64,000 nt of DNA from Bog-473 sp963779735. Lineage in GTDB: Bacteria; Actinomycetota; Acidimicrobiia; Acidimicrobiales; RAAP-2. The stretch's first letter is position 1. The number at the start of each line of letters is the position of its first letter. The DNA lies in the NCBI GenBank assembly GCA_963779735.1, contig CAVZZJ010000007.1, forward strand, positions 653,158-717,157. Reading direction: 5' to 3'. A program made the translations under genes and the position numbers. The notes under the pieces were generated by a model. That model was given only the letters and a program-made list of their open reading frames with translations, had not been told where the DNA came from and did not search any database. This document shows positions 29,380 through 38,514 of this stretch, piece by piece.

Positions 29380-30185
29380 ACCTATATGCTCAGCCACTTT
29401 ATTCAGCTTTATTCAGCCAATGACAAGTGATCAGTTGTACTGATTGATGTAGATATAGGGTACCTCAACTGTCGCCGTAGAGGAGGGGCTGATGGCTGCG
29501 TCACCGCCCGGAATCCAACCCTCGGCTTGAAGGGATACTCGCATCTCCTGAGCCGGATCAGCTCCGCTGCTGGCCGGGAATGTTGCCTTTGTTATGCCAT
29601 CAATTGAGACGGTCAGTTCGGATGGGGTCCACGTAACCAAGAAGGTGTGGTACTTACCATCATTGAGGTTGACGCCGGTGTCTTGGTTGCCATCGGCCAT
29701 GTCGAAGTTCGGCGCGTCGTTGCTCAAAAGGCTGTTCACGCTGATATCGTCACCAAAGTCGGGCTGAGTCTCTGCGAAGTCGACCTCGTTGGTCCACGCT
29801 CCGCTCGTAGGCCACATCAGGAAGGCAATCTTGTAGTTCTGTGGTCCGGTCTCCGAGTCGAGTTTGATCGCCATTCCCACCTGGCCGTATTTAAACCCTT
29901 GCTCATTCATCGGTTGGGGTGCGGCAGTAACCGCGGTGCCGCTACTGTCGGTGTGCAGGTCGTAAAACAAAGAACCATTCGCTACCGAGAGCACCTCGTT
30001 GGGTTCATAGGTCGCTTCGCTGCCGTCACCCGCTGGACCGCCGTTGTACTCACCGAACTCGTCACCATAGACATTGTCAAAGTCCCCTACAGGGGCTGGG
30101 GTATTAAAGTCCTCAGTGAAGATACGGCTATAGCCACTTGGGGCAGCCGCGGGCATGGCTGGTGCTGACGTGCACGGACACTGGG
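29380..30185. repeat. GH16 cassette copy 3 of 3 (806 bp)
   Basis: Same length as copies 1 and 2. A visible cluster of changes at about 29889-29905 turns 'NQQGFEYGQ' into 'NEQGFKYGQ'; most of the rest is unchanged. The identity to copy 1 continues ~40 bp further into the linker, and that to copy 2 resumes slightly later in the next linker segment. Confidence 0.97.
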
Positions 30186-31263
30186 CTTGGGTGGTTGAAC
30201 CACCCCCAGATGTCGTCGTGGTGGTCGGCCTGGGCGCCGTCGTGGTGGTCGCGGGCCGCCTGATTGAGGGCGCGACCTCCTGCGCAGCGCCCGTGGTGGT
30301 CGTGGTTGGCGCGGGAGGCGGAGTTGGCGGCACCACGGGGGCGGGCGTGAGTGACGGAGCGACGGCATCACCGTCCGCCTGCACCAAGGTGTAGCCAGCA
30401 AGCGGCGGGTTGATGACGATGCCGATGACGGCGCCGGAGTCGGTACTCAAAGTGCCGTAGAACTTCGCGTCGCCGTAGGTGAAGATGCCGCCATCACTGG
30501 CCACGAGCCAGTAGCCCGCCCCGTCGGGCGTGGGGGCCATGCCGATGACCGGCTGGTTGAGCGGGACGGCACCGGTGGAGCCGTAGAACTTCGCGTCGCC
30601 GAAGGTAAAGATCCCACCATCACTGCCGACGAGCCAGTAACCCCCACCGTCGCTCGTGACCGCCATGCCGGCAATGGGCTCGTTCAGATGAAGGTTCCCC
30701 GTGGAGCCGTAGAACTTCGCGTCGCCAAAGGTAAAGATCCCGCCGTCACTGCCGACGAGCCAGTAACCCTTTCCGCCGGGCGTGGCGGCAATGCCCACGA
30801 TGGGCAGGTTCAGATGGATACCACCAGTGGAGCCGTGGAACTTAGCGTCGCCGTAGGAGAAGACACCGCCGTCACTGCCGACGAGCCAGTAACCCTCTCC
30901 GTCGGGCGTGGCAGCAATGCCCACGATGGGCTTGTTGAGGTGGAGACCCGAAAGAGCCGGGGACCCATATGTCGGAGCGCCGCCGTGTGCCGTGACCGCA
31001 CCAGCCCAGTTGACCGTCCAGTACCCGCCATTCGGATCCGCGGCCAAATAACGGCCGCCACTGTAGTCCGGGATGGGAGCGGGTGCGACCGACTTTGACG
31101 ATAGAGAATGATGCCTACGCGTCAAGTTAACCGACGCTTGTGCCGAGTTACCGCCTCCGAAGCTGACCGTGACTCCGAGAACCGCGCTCATGACGGCGAG
31201 AAGACACAGGAGCCATCGCGTCCGTTTCGGAACAGCTTCTCGAAGCAGTTGGATCTTTCGCAT
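29431..31263 (-). CDS. Secreted repeat protein fused to GH16 glycosidase, riboswitch-controlled
   Basis: 610 residues. A signal/anchor helix (~18-38) is followed by about five ~42-residue repeats of the type 'GYWLVGSDGGIFTFGDAKF' with 'P.VGIA.TPDG' spacers (about 75-310), probably a beta-propeller-like binding domain. A Thr/Pro linker leads to the GH16 cassette with intact E493-x-D495-x-x-E498. AAGGG lies just before the ATG and is close to a hairpin. A cyclic-di-GMP-I aptamer lies immediately upstream, so expression is likely switched by c-di-GMP. The role is probably cell-surface binding and cutting or tailoring of the matrix polysaccharide. Confidence 0.88.
   Translation of the reverse strand: MRKIQLLREAVPKRTRWLLCLLAVMSAVLGVTVSFGGGNSAQASVNLTRRHHSLSSKSVAPAPIPDYSGGRYLAADPNGGYWTVNWAGAVTAHGGAPTYGSPALSGLHLNKPIVGIAATPDGEGYWLVGSDGGVFSYGDAKFHGSTGGIHLNLPIVGIAATPGGKGYWLVGSDGGIFTFGDAKFYGSTGNLHLNEPIAGMAVTSDGGGYWLVGSDGGIFTFGDAKFYGSTGAVPLNQPVIGMAPTPDGAGYWLVASDGGIFTYGDAKFYGTLSTDSGAVIGIVINPPLAGYTLVQADGDAVAPSLTPAPVVPPTPPPAPTTTTTGAAQEVAPSIRRPATTTTAPRPTTTTTSGGGSTTQAQCPCTSAPAMPAAAPSGYSRIFTEDFNTPAPVGDFDNVYGDEFGEYNGGPAGDGSEATYEPNEVLSVANGSLFYDLHTDSSGTAVTAAPQPMNEQGFKYGQVGMAIKLDSETGPQNYKIAFLMWPTSGAWTNEVDFAETQPDFGDDISVNSLLSNDAPNFDMADGNQDTGVNLNDGKYHTFLVTWTPSELTVSIDGITKATFPASSGADPAQEMRVSLQAEGWIPGGDAAISPSSTATVEVPYIYINQYN
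30430..30985. repeat. Tandem ~126-bp coding repeats of the GYWLVGSDGG module
   Basis: Four to five direct repeats of about 126 bp, each containing a 'GCCAGTAACC'-type core (minus-strand coding for 'GYWLVGSDGG') and 'GAACTTCGCGTCGCC' ('GDAKF'). The three middle copies are closest to each other, suggesting recent local duplication. Confidence 0.85.
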
Positions 31264-31317
31264 TTTTTCCCTTCGGCCTGAGAAGGAGGCCGCTGGAAAA
31301 TAGCCACTGCGAAGATT

Positions 31318-31392
31318 GCTATTTCGGCGGCCCGGCTAACTCAGAGAGTCCCGTGGCTTTGCGTCCCTCCCTCGCGAGAGGTATGCCTTTTC
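31318..31392 (-). promoter_or_regulatory. Cyclic-di-GMP-I (GEMM-I) riboswitch aptamer, copy 1
   Basis: The minus strand reads GGCATACC, then a CTC-GCGA-GGG GNRA-capped hairpin, then GGGACGCAAAGCCACGGG, a variable stem, and AGCCGGGCCGCCGAAATAGC. These are the conserved core, the tetraloop hairpin and the receptor half of the GEMM-I class. Downstream, AAATAGC can pair with GCTATTT, and a CGGCCT...AGGCCG hairpin lies just before the AAGGG ribosome binding site of the 31263 gene, a plausible expression platform. It lies 55 bp upstream of that start codon. Confidence 0.87.
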
Positions 31393-32045
31393 GTTTGCTC
31401 TAAGAAATGCTTGTCGCTTTCCACTCACTTGTCAATGCAGACCGTCGAATTCGGTGCCGCTTGCAACCACGTGGCAACTGACGTGCAATCTCGTTGGGGC
31501 GCACGTGCACGTACGATGAGCCGAATTCCATCCTCGGGCGTGTCCGCCCTCGCATGCGGTACCAGAGCCGTTCCAGTGAACGACGGTGTTTCGCTCTTTT
31601 GTCAAACACAATCAAATCGACGAGCTGGGACAAGGTGAACGAAAGAGTTCACAAAATTAGAAAAGTGGGCGCCTCGCGACGCAATCAGATCGACGCCCTT
31701 GAGTACTGAAAGCGACGGCGCAGATGCAGCTGCACCCTCCCGGCGTCGAAACCCACAGCTTTCTATTGCCATTCCCACGATCATGGCGCTCAAGGGGAGC
31801 AGGCCGGTCCGATCACGCACTACTGCGGCAGTTCCGAGGGGGGCTTCGCCCAAGGCCCAGTCGAGAACTCACGGTCGGCAGGAATATTCGCTACCTCGCC
31901 CATTTTTGGGATTGAACCTTCGCGTTTGGCGAAACAGCGGTTCTCTTCGGGTAAATGTGGGTCAATTAGTTGTGAGCGGCAGCGCTCGATCGGTCGGTGG
32001 CTCGACGGTGATGCCGCCGCAGCAGAGGTACAGCCTTCTTGGCAT
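31393..32045. other. Gene-free gap between riboswitch and IS3 fragment
   Basis: About 650 bp with only short frames of no recognisable family. The part next to 31400 must contain the promoter for the riboswitch transcript. Confidence 0.5.
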
Positions 32046-32240
32046 GGACAACGGCCGAGTTCACCGCTAAGACGTCGCTGAACCATTGCCGGTTCTCGAC
32101 GTCAGGCAGTGTCCACATCGAGCCGGGCAGCCCGTGGGAAGAACTACAACAGCTATCGGCCACACTCATCGCTGGGTCACCTCACGTCGGCCGAGTTCGT
32201 CGAGAACTGGCATCCCAAACAGACCGGGCCAGTTCGACCC
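32046..32240 (+). pseudogene. IS3-family OrfB remnant with internal deletion
   Basis: One frame reads 'AEFTAKTSLNHCRFSTSG' and 'SVHIEPGSPWEE', the region around the second catalytic Asp of IS3 transposases ('DNG.EF......C....G....PGSPWEN'). After a deletion, a second frame reads 'YNSYRPHSSLGHLTSAEF', the C-terminal block. The catalytic Glu region is lost, so it is dead. Confidence 0.65.
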
Positions 32241-32395
32241 GTCATCGGGGGGAGACCATATGGGCTTTTGGGTCGCTTTCCGGTGTAATGTGGGTTGCGG
32301 AAGGGTGGCGATAGGCCCTTACCGGCACTCATGATTGGTTCTGACGCTCCCGTACTGATATAAATTTGTGAAAGATCGCCCAACGTGAAGCGAGC

Positions 32396-33607
32396 GTGTC
32401 AGTCATGCAGGGTTCATTACTGATAAGTGACCGCACGTGGTGTGGCCTTGCCCGATGCGATGAGTCTGGTATCCGCATTGAAGGGGCGATCGAGCCGTGG
32501 TCCGACTCGCACGACAAAGCGCGATTGCTCCTAGTAGATGAGCTCGGCCCGATCGGTTGGCTCATTCTTGAAGCAACGGATGTAAATGAGCAAAGCGTCA
32601 TCGACCACCTCGCGACCCTGCCTAGCATCGAGCACCGGCGCACGAGTTTGCCAGATCCTCCGAATGGTGAGCTGACCGTCGCAGTCTGCACTCGAGAGCG
32701 GCCAGAGTCGCTCCATTCTTGTCTTGAGCGAATACGACTGGGGGTGGCCAATCGATACGAAGTGCTCGTGGTGGACAATGCGCCGGTTTCAGACAAGACG
32801 GAGCGTGTCGTCGAGGGATTTGCTCAGGACGGAATGCGCATACGTCGAGTGGTTGAGCGAGCACCAGGGCTGTCGAGAGCTCGGAATCGGGCGCTTAGCG
32901 AAGCAACGACTGAGTTCCTGGCCTTCACCGATGACGATACCTTGCCGGACATTGGGTGGCCGACGGCACTCCTTCGTGGATTCTCCGCGGGTACGAATGT
33001 GGCGCTGGTGACTGGAATAGTACCGCCAGCTCAGATCGACACTCCTGCCCAGGCTCTCTTCGACAAGAAAATAAAGTGGAGCTCCAAACTATTGCCCGAG
33101 ACCTACTCAATGGCCAAACGAGACGAATACTCATTTCCGTTTCCCTATTCGGCGGGCCATTTCGGAGCTGGCGCGAATTTCGCAGTCCGTCGGAAGGTTA
33201 TTTCTGACCTAGGTGGCTTTGACGAGGCACTCGGGGCAGGCACTCGTACCAAAGGGGGGGAGGACACCGAGATGTTCGTGCGGGTCATCCGTGCGGGCTA
33301 CGAGCTTGCCTATGAACCAAGCGCGATTGTGTGGCACGTACATCTTAGGGAGGACGATCTGCTCCGCGAACACGTCTACGGATACGGCAAGGGCGTCTCA
33401 GCAGTGGTACTCAGCCAGTTCCTGCATCCAGGAAAGATTGACATGGTTCGCGTCTGTGCTCGCGGGGCCCTCAATCTATCCAAAGAGAGACGCGCGGAAG
33501 TGGACTACGGCATGCCGCGCTACCACCTTGCCTTGGAGCTTTGGGGCGTCCTGTGCGGTCCTATTGCATATCTCTGGGAGCGACTTCGCATCGCGACGGC
33601 CAAATGA
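32396..33607 (+). CDS. Family 2 glycosyltransferase, first gene of a coupled operon
   Basis: 403 residues. An ~85-residue N-terminal region of unknown fold precedes the GT-A core: 'GELTVAVCTRERPESLHSCL', 'YEVLVVDNAPVSDKTE' and 'TEFLAFTDDDTLPD', then 'GAGANFAVRR' and 'GGEDTEMFVRVI'. The GTG at 32396 is the longest start; the ATG at 32405 is equally possible. Its stop overlaps the start of the GMC oxidoreductase (ATGA), and that gene overlaps the next SDR, so three enzymes are translated as a unit. Confidence 0.87.
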   Translation: MSVMQGSLLISDRTWCGLARCDESGIRIEGAIEPWSDSHDKARLLLVDELGPIGWLILEATDVNEQSVIDHLATLPSIEHRRTSLPDPPNGELTVAVCTRERPESLHSCLERIRLGVANRYEVLVVDNAPVSDKTERVVEGFAQDGMRIRRVVERAPGLSRARNRALSEATTEFLAFTDDDTLPDIGWPTALLRGFSAGTNVALVTGIVPPAQIDTPAQALFDKKIKWSSKLLPETYSMAKRDEYSFPFPYSAGHFGAGANFAVRRKVISDLGGFDEALGAGTRTKGGEDTEMFVRVIRAGYELAYEPSAIVWHVHLREDDLLREHVYGYGKGVSAVVLSQFLHPGKIDMVRVCARGALNLSKERRAEVDYGMPRYHLALELWGVLCGPIAYLWERLRIATAK

Positions 33608-35205
33608 CACGCTCCCTTATCGTGGGGTCGGGTGCATCTGCTGCCGGTGCTGCCATGGCGCTCTTGGCTGATCCCTTGCAAGAGGTGTCCGTAATCGACA
33701 TCGGCCATCGTCTTGATGCACCTCGCAGGGAAGCCATTGACCGCATGGCGGCAACCAGCCCGCACCTGTGGAATGAAAGCGATCTCTCCGCAATCCGCAC
33801 GCAACCCGTGGGTCGGCGCGCCAAAGGTTTGCCCCAGAAGAGATCTTACGGATCGGCGTATCCTTTTGCTGACGTTGGTCAACTTCAGGACGTGATCGGC
33901 GCTGGTCACGCGAATGGATCGGTGGTATCGGCCGCCTACGGCGGTCTGACCAATGTGTGGGGTGCTCAGGTCATGCCATTTACGCGCTCCACGTTTGCCG
34001 ATTGGCCCGTTGATTATCCGACCATGGAACCTCATTATCGTGCCGTCCTCGAATCCATTCCTTATGCGGCTGAAGAGGACAGCCTGGCAGAAGACTTTCC
34101 GCTCGTCATTCAAGGAGAGTGCCTTCCTCCCCTTGCTCCCAGAACGTCGGCCGTGTTGGCAAACGTTTCTAGAAACGAGGCCTCGTTACGACGTCTCGGG
34201 ATAGCCGTGGGAAAAGCGCGCCTCGCCTTTCAGTCTCAGGCCTGTGTGCGATGCGGTCTCTGCATGACCGGGTGCCCATACTCGTTGATCTACTCCGCTT
34301 CTCAAACGTTCGACAGACTACGCAGAGAGCATCGGATTCGTTATCACGAAGGCCTACTTGCCGTGAAGGTCGGACAGACCGAAGACGTTCCATACGTCAT
34401 CGCGAAAGATGTGGGAACCGGTGCCTTCGAAAGATTCGAAGCCGACAGAATTTACGTTGGATGTGGGGCCGTCGGAACTACACGGTTAGTACTGAGTTCA
34501 CTGAATGTATTCGATCAAGACATCGAGATGCGAGAGTCAGCACAATTCGTTATCCCGATGGTTTCTCGGATCCCGACCCCTGATCCTCGCGAGGCGCCCG
34601 AATTCACGCTGAATCAGTTCAACATGACCGTGTCGCTCGACGACAAGGCACTGAACATCTCTCAGATTCATTTTTATCCCCACAACGACGCTCTCGTGGA
34701 TGCCTTGCCTCCGGTACTGAAGTCACGTCTAGGGAACCCGATAGCGGGGCATCTTTTGCGGCGACTCACCGTTGGACTCGGGTACCTGCCGTCTTGGGAG
34801 TCTCCTGCAATGCGACTGAGGATCACTGAGCCCTCGAAGATTACGGACGTGCCCGGAATCATCGTCTCCGGAGATCAACAGTCGGCGTTTGCCAACTCAA
34901 TGTTTCGTCAAGTTGCACTGCGCATGCTCAAGGTCGCTCCCAAGCTTGACCTCTGGCCTGTACTACCGCTGGCATTCCTATCGGCGCCGGGTAAGAGCTA
35001 TCACTTTGGCGGAAGCTTGCCTCACCGTTTGACACCAGTCGATGGGCCCCTGACCACCGACGTCCAGGGCCGCCTCCGGCAGTGGTCACGCATACACATG
35101 GTCGATGCGTCCGTCTTTCCTACCGTTCCAGCGACCACCTTCACGCTTACAATCATGGCAAATGCACACCGGATTGCGACCGACTCCCTTCGCACTTCGC
35201 TATGA
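33604..35205 (+). CDS. GMC-type FAD oxidoreductase with a four-Cys ferredoxin-like motif
   Basis: 533 residues. The FAD-binding N-terminus 'SLIVGSGASAAGAAMALL' and the C-terminal 'HMVDASVFPTVPATTFTLTIMANAHR' are GMC-family marks. Between them lies Cys214-x2-Cys217-x2-Cys220-x3-Cys224-Pro ('CVRCGLCMTGCP'), the pattern of a 4Fe-4S ferredoxin site, seen in some but not most GMC relatives. It probably oxidises a sugar hydroxyl, or reduces the product, using an electron-transfer partner. The start overlaps the glycosyltransferase stop and the end overlaps the SDR start. Confidence 0.85.
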   Translation: MTRSLIVGSGASAAGAAMALLADPLQEVSVIDIGHRLDAPRREAIDRMAATSPHLWNESDLSAIRTQPVGRRAKGLPQKRSYGSAYPFADVGQLQDVIGAGHANGSVVSAAYGGLTNVWGAQVMPFTRSTFADWPVDYPTMEPHYRAVLESIPYAAEEDSLAEDFPLVIQGECLPPLAPRTSAVLANVSRNEASLRRLGIAVGKARLAFQSQACVRCGLCMTGCPYSLIYSASQTFDRLRREHRIRYHEGLLAVKVGQTEDVPYVIAKDVGTGAFERFEADRIYVGCGAVGTTRLVLSSLNVFDQDIEMRESAQFVIPMVSRIPTPDPREAPEFTLNQFNMTVSLDDKALNISQIHFYPHNDALVDALPPVLKSRLGNPIAGHLLRRLTVGLGYLPSWESPAMRLRITEPSKITDVPGIIVSGDQQSAFANSMFRQVALRMLKVAPKLDLWPVLPLAFLSAPGKSYHFGGSLPHRLTPVDGPLTTDVQGRLRQWSRIHMVDASVFPTVPATTFTLTIMANAHRIATDSLRTSL

Positions 35206-36092
35206 CCGACTCCGGCATCCGAACCGTAGCGATCACGGGGTCCTCTGGATACCTCGGAGGCCTACTACGAGATCGCCTTGTTGAGGACGGACTGCGCGTC
35301 ATAAGTCTCAGTAGAACCAATATTGGATCAGAATCTCGGCGCTACGTAATTGAGGAGAGTCCATCTCCCGATCTGCTCTCGGACGTGGATGCCCTGGTCC
35401 ATTGTGCCTACGATATGAAGGTTCGGCGCGAGCCGGACATTTGGGCTGTCAACGTGGAGGGGTCTCGCCGCTTGCTCGAATACGCTCTCTCCTCGGGGGT
35501 TAGACGGACGATCGTACTTTCGTCAATGTCCGCGTTCGAGGGAACCCAGCAGCTTTATGGGCGATCGAAGTTAGAAATTGAGAGCATTGCAGAGACAACC
35601 AGAGCTATTCCCGTTCGACCTGGCATTGTCTATGGCCCCAACGCGGGCGGAATGGCAGGCGCACTCTCAGCGCTTACCCGCCTACCCGTGGTTCCGCTTG
35701 TCGCGTCGCGGTCCCACCAGTTCACGCTACACGAAGATGACTTCGTCGCAGCCATATCGGCGCTCATCAGAGCAAAACATACCAGTTGCGGTCCCGTCGG
35801 ACTCGCAAATCCGGTTCCAGTCTCTTTCAGAGATCTGATTGCAGGCTTGGCACGGCTGAGGGGGCGCAGCTGCCGCACGGTACCCCTTGACTGGCGATTG
35901 GTATTGGCGGGGCTCCGAGCGTGTGAGGCGCTGAACATCGACCTTCCATTTCGTGCCGATTCCCTCGTGGGTCTCGCGAATCCTGCTCCCATGGTGCCTA
36001 ATCTGGAGATCTGGCACGAGCTCGGAATCACTTTGCGGCGATTCGGCCAACCTGTTCCGGGACCTCCATCGAATAACCATTATCGACACTGA
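35202..36092 (+). CDS. NAD-dependent epimerase/dehydratase (SDR)
   Basis: 296 residues. 'TVAITGSSGYLGGLLRD' binds the nucleotide, 'VLSSMSAFEG' carries the Ser, and 'LYGRSK' gives Tyr-x3-Lys. 'VRPGIVYGPNAGGM' is the family's third block. Its ATG overlaps the GMC stop. Together with the glycosyltransferase and oxidoreductase it likely completes an oxidised or epimerised sugar on the glycan. The substrate is unknown. Confidence 0.85.
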   Translation: MTDSGIRTVAITGSSGYLGGLLRDRLVEDGLRVISLSRTNIGSESRRYVIEESPSPDLLSDVDALVHCAYDMKVRREPDIWAVNVEGSRRLLEYALSSGVRRTIVLSSMSAFEGTQQLYGRSKLEIESIAETTRAIPVRPGIVYGPNAGGMAGALSALTRLPVVPLVASRSHQFTLHEDDFVAAISALIRAKHTSCGPVGLANPVPVSFRDLIAGLARLRGRSCRTVPLDWRLVLAGLRACEALNIDLPFRADSLVGLANPAPMVPNLEIWHELGITLRRFGQPVPGPPSNNHYRH

Positions 36093-36269
36093 GATGCACT
36101 CGCACCGGAATGCGAAAGTGATGCACAGCCCAAGGATTTACATTCCAAGAGACAAGAGATTCTCCGCACCCTACTCGCCGACCTCAGGGATGAACACTCG
36201 AATAGCGAGATCACTCGAGTCTTGGCAAAGACACACTGCCAACGAAGTGACATCGAACGGAGATTAGAT

Positions 36270-37181
36270 ATGTTGCGTTACATTGGGGCGTCGGTGGTGG
36301 CCAATGCATTTTCAGTTACCCCAGGTACTCGGCGTTCGTATCGTTCCCTCGCCAACGGATTGGAGGTACGGCGACGAACTCGCACCGGACTACCTGACTA
36401 CTATCTTCAAAGGGTTCGCGGGCTCATTTCTCAGGTCGAGGGCAACCTCAAATTGGGTCCGGAGGATTCCGTCCTCGAGATTGGGACCGGGTACGTGCAC
36501 TGGGAGAGTTTCATCCTACGTCTCGTTGCCGATGTTGAGACCACCATGTTCGATGTCGTCGACAATCGACTTTTTCCGGTGTTCAAGCTCTACGTATCTC
36601 AGCTGGAACCTCACTTGGAGACCATTGGACTGGCCCCTGAGAGAATCCCAGCAGCCAGGGCGATCGTCGATACTGTGCAAAATGCAACCTCCTTCGAGGC
36701 GCTCTATGCGAAACTGTCTTGGCGCTACATCATCGATGAATCCGGAACCATGGGAGGGCTTCCCGAAGACCATTTCGATTTCGTCGTTAGTGCGGATGTG
36801 CTTGAGCACATCGACCGAGAGATTCTTCCATCATTCATGGAAAAGATGTTCCGATTGATGCGGCCTGGCGCGTATACGTATCACTTCATCGACTTGATGG
36901 ATCATCTTTCGAACTTTGATCCCAAATCGTCTCTAAAGCTCTACTATCGATTCGACGGCGAAGCCTGGGATCGCTGGGTCAACAGCAAAGTCCAATACAT
37001 AAATAGGGTTCAGCGCCCACGGTGGCTGGAGCTATTCCAACAGGTGGGTTTCGAGCTCGTCTCGGAAGATGCCGAGTACGGGGCGCACGGAATAAGAAGA
37101 GTTCACCCGAGCTATTCGTACCTCAGCCAGTCGGAACTCGACACCAACAAGTTGATCTTGGTTTTTCGCAAGCCAAGTTGA
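36270..37181 (+). CDS. Class I SAM-dependent methyltransferase
   Basis: About 303 residues. GGAG precedes the ATG at 36270. The SAM-binding motif 'VLEIGTGYVHWESF' is near residue 70, and 'FDFVVSADVLEHI' and 'FRLMRPGAYTYHFIDLMDH' are motifs of Methyltransf-type enzymes in polysaccharide clusters. Probably an O-methyltransferase acting on the sugar chain end or a precursor. It is separated from the SDR by about 180 bp. Confidence 0.82.
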   Translation: MLRYIGASVVANAFSVTPGTRRSYRSLANGLEVRRRTRTGLPDYYLQRVRGLISQVEGNLKLGPEDSVLEIGTGYVHWESFILRLVADVETTMFDVVDNRLFPVFKLYVSQLEPHLETIGLAPERIPAARAIVDTVQNATSFEALYAKLSWRYIIDESGTMGGLPEDHFDFVVSADVLEHIDREILPSFMEKMFRLMRPGAYTYHFIDLMDHLSNFDPKSSLKLYYRFDGEAWDRWVNSKVQYINRVQRPRWLELFQQVGFELVSEDAEYGAHGIRRVHPSYSYLSQSELDTNKLILVFRKPS

Positions 37182-37403
37182 CATGATGCGTACCATCAGA
37201 CAGCTATTGCCGTCGATGTTGCACGGTATTATCCTCCTTCCGCCGACGATTGCGGGCGAGAGGACTCGCTCAGGAGGTGGATACCTTCTTTGGAGCGGTC
37301 AGGTCAGTCCTCAGGAAGGAATTCCGGTCTGTTGACTAGCCGCCCTTAGGGGCATAACGTTCAATTCTCGGGGAATTTTAGCAAGGAAAGAGGGTGTAGT
37401 TGC

Positions 37404-38168
37404 GTGGTGCAAAAGATCAGGCCCGGTAACAGTACGGCCTCACCGTTAAACGTTTCGTACAGAGTCGGCCGCATTTCTGGCCGCGTCAGCGGGCGGTGGT
37501 TGGACGTAGGCTGCGCCGATGGGGGCTACACCCAGGCGCTGCTCTCAGCAGGCGCGCACGAGGTGCTCGGCATCGATCCTGACGCCGAGCGGATCGAACT
37601 TGCAAAGGAGAGATTGCCCCTTGTCTCCTTTCAAGTCGCAGTTACCGAGGAGCTGCCGTTCCCTGACGACCACTTCGACGGCGTGTGGATGAACGAAGTG
37701 TTCGAGCACGTCGCTGATGAGGAGCGTTCCCTCGCCGAACTCCGCCGCGTCTTACGTCCCGGCGGGATCCTCGTCCTGTTGAGCCCTAATCGATGGTTTC
37801 CCTTTGAGGGACATATGATCCAAATCGGTGACTTTTCCTTTGATCATCCCTCGCCCTTGGTACCATGGATGCCTGTTGCATTGTCCAGGAGGTGGACGAC
37901 GGCCCGCAATTACTGGCCCTCCGATTTGCGCAATATCGTTGCACGGGCCGGCTTTACTCTTGAGTCGCCGCAGTTTGTTATGCCGGTCCTTGAGGAATAT
38001 CCATGGCTACCAGGACCTCTCAAGCGAATATACCAACGGCATCTCGACCGCTTGCATGACGTACCAGTAGTTCGTCGATTTGGAGTGTCCAATCTCGTAA
38101 TTGCCACTCCTCGAAAAGTTAACTTCCGCGCTCCTGAGGCCTCTGCAACGTTCGCCGTGGAGACGTGA
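37404..38168 (+). CDS. Class I SAM-dependent methyltransferase (Methyltransf_11-type)
   Basis: 254 residues. 'RWLDVGCADGGYTQALLSAGA' is the SAM motif I, 'VLGIDPDAERI' motif II, and 'FDGVWMNEVFEHVADEERSL' plus 'RRVLRPGGILVLLSPN' complete the fold. The GTG start at 37404 is used, with AAGGAAAGAGG upstream. A likely glycan or lipid methylase; the acceptor is unknown. It is followed by a gap containing an IS3 fragment. Confidence 0.82.
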   Translation: MVQKIRPGNSTASPLNVSYRVGRISGRVSGRWLDVGCADGGYTQALLSAGAHEVLGIDPDAERIELAKERLPLVSFQVAVTEELPFPDDHFDGVWMNEVFEHVADEERSLAELRRVLRPGGILVLLSPNRWFPFEGHMIQIGDFSFDHPSPLVPWMPVALSRRWTTARNYWPSDLRNIVARAGFTLESPQFVMPVLEEYPWLPGPLKRIYQRHLDRLHDVPVVRRFGVSNLVIATPRKVNFRAPEASATFAVET

Positions 38169-38514
38169 AGGCCCAGTCCTCGTGCGGTTTGGCCGGAGCA
38201 TCGAGCACCGCGTCGAGTACCACGGCACCGAGGCGATGGGGGGCTCGTCGATTTCACGACAGGCCCCAGAGGTGGTCGTCCGACCGACCACGGTGACTTA
38301 GATTAGACGTCGCGCCAGATCTCGAAGCAATGCCTGGGCAGTCGCGACGTAAATTGTCCCGAAACTCGCCGCGGCCACGTCGACGGTGTTCGACCCTTCT
38401 CGGCATGCAGACTCTGCCCAAGGGCGACGCGATCGGGCCGCCTCCGAAGGGCGGGTCGATGCGCGGAGTACTTGCCGGCCCCGCCACTTCGACCGTGCGG
38501 GTATCGTCCTCCGC

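Noticed and set aside
31318..31392. Considered as a c-di-AMP (ydaO) riboswitch
   Set aside because: The conserved blocks and the GNRA hairpin order match the c-di-GMP-I class, not ydaO.
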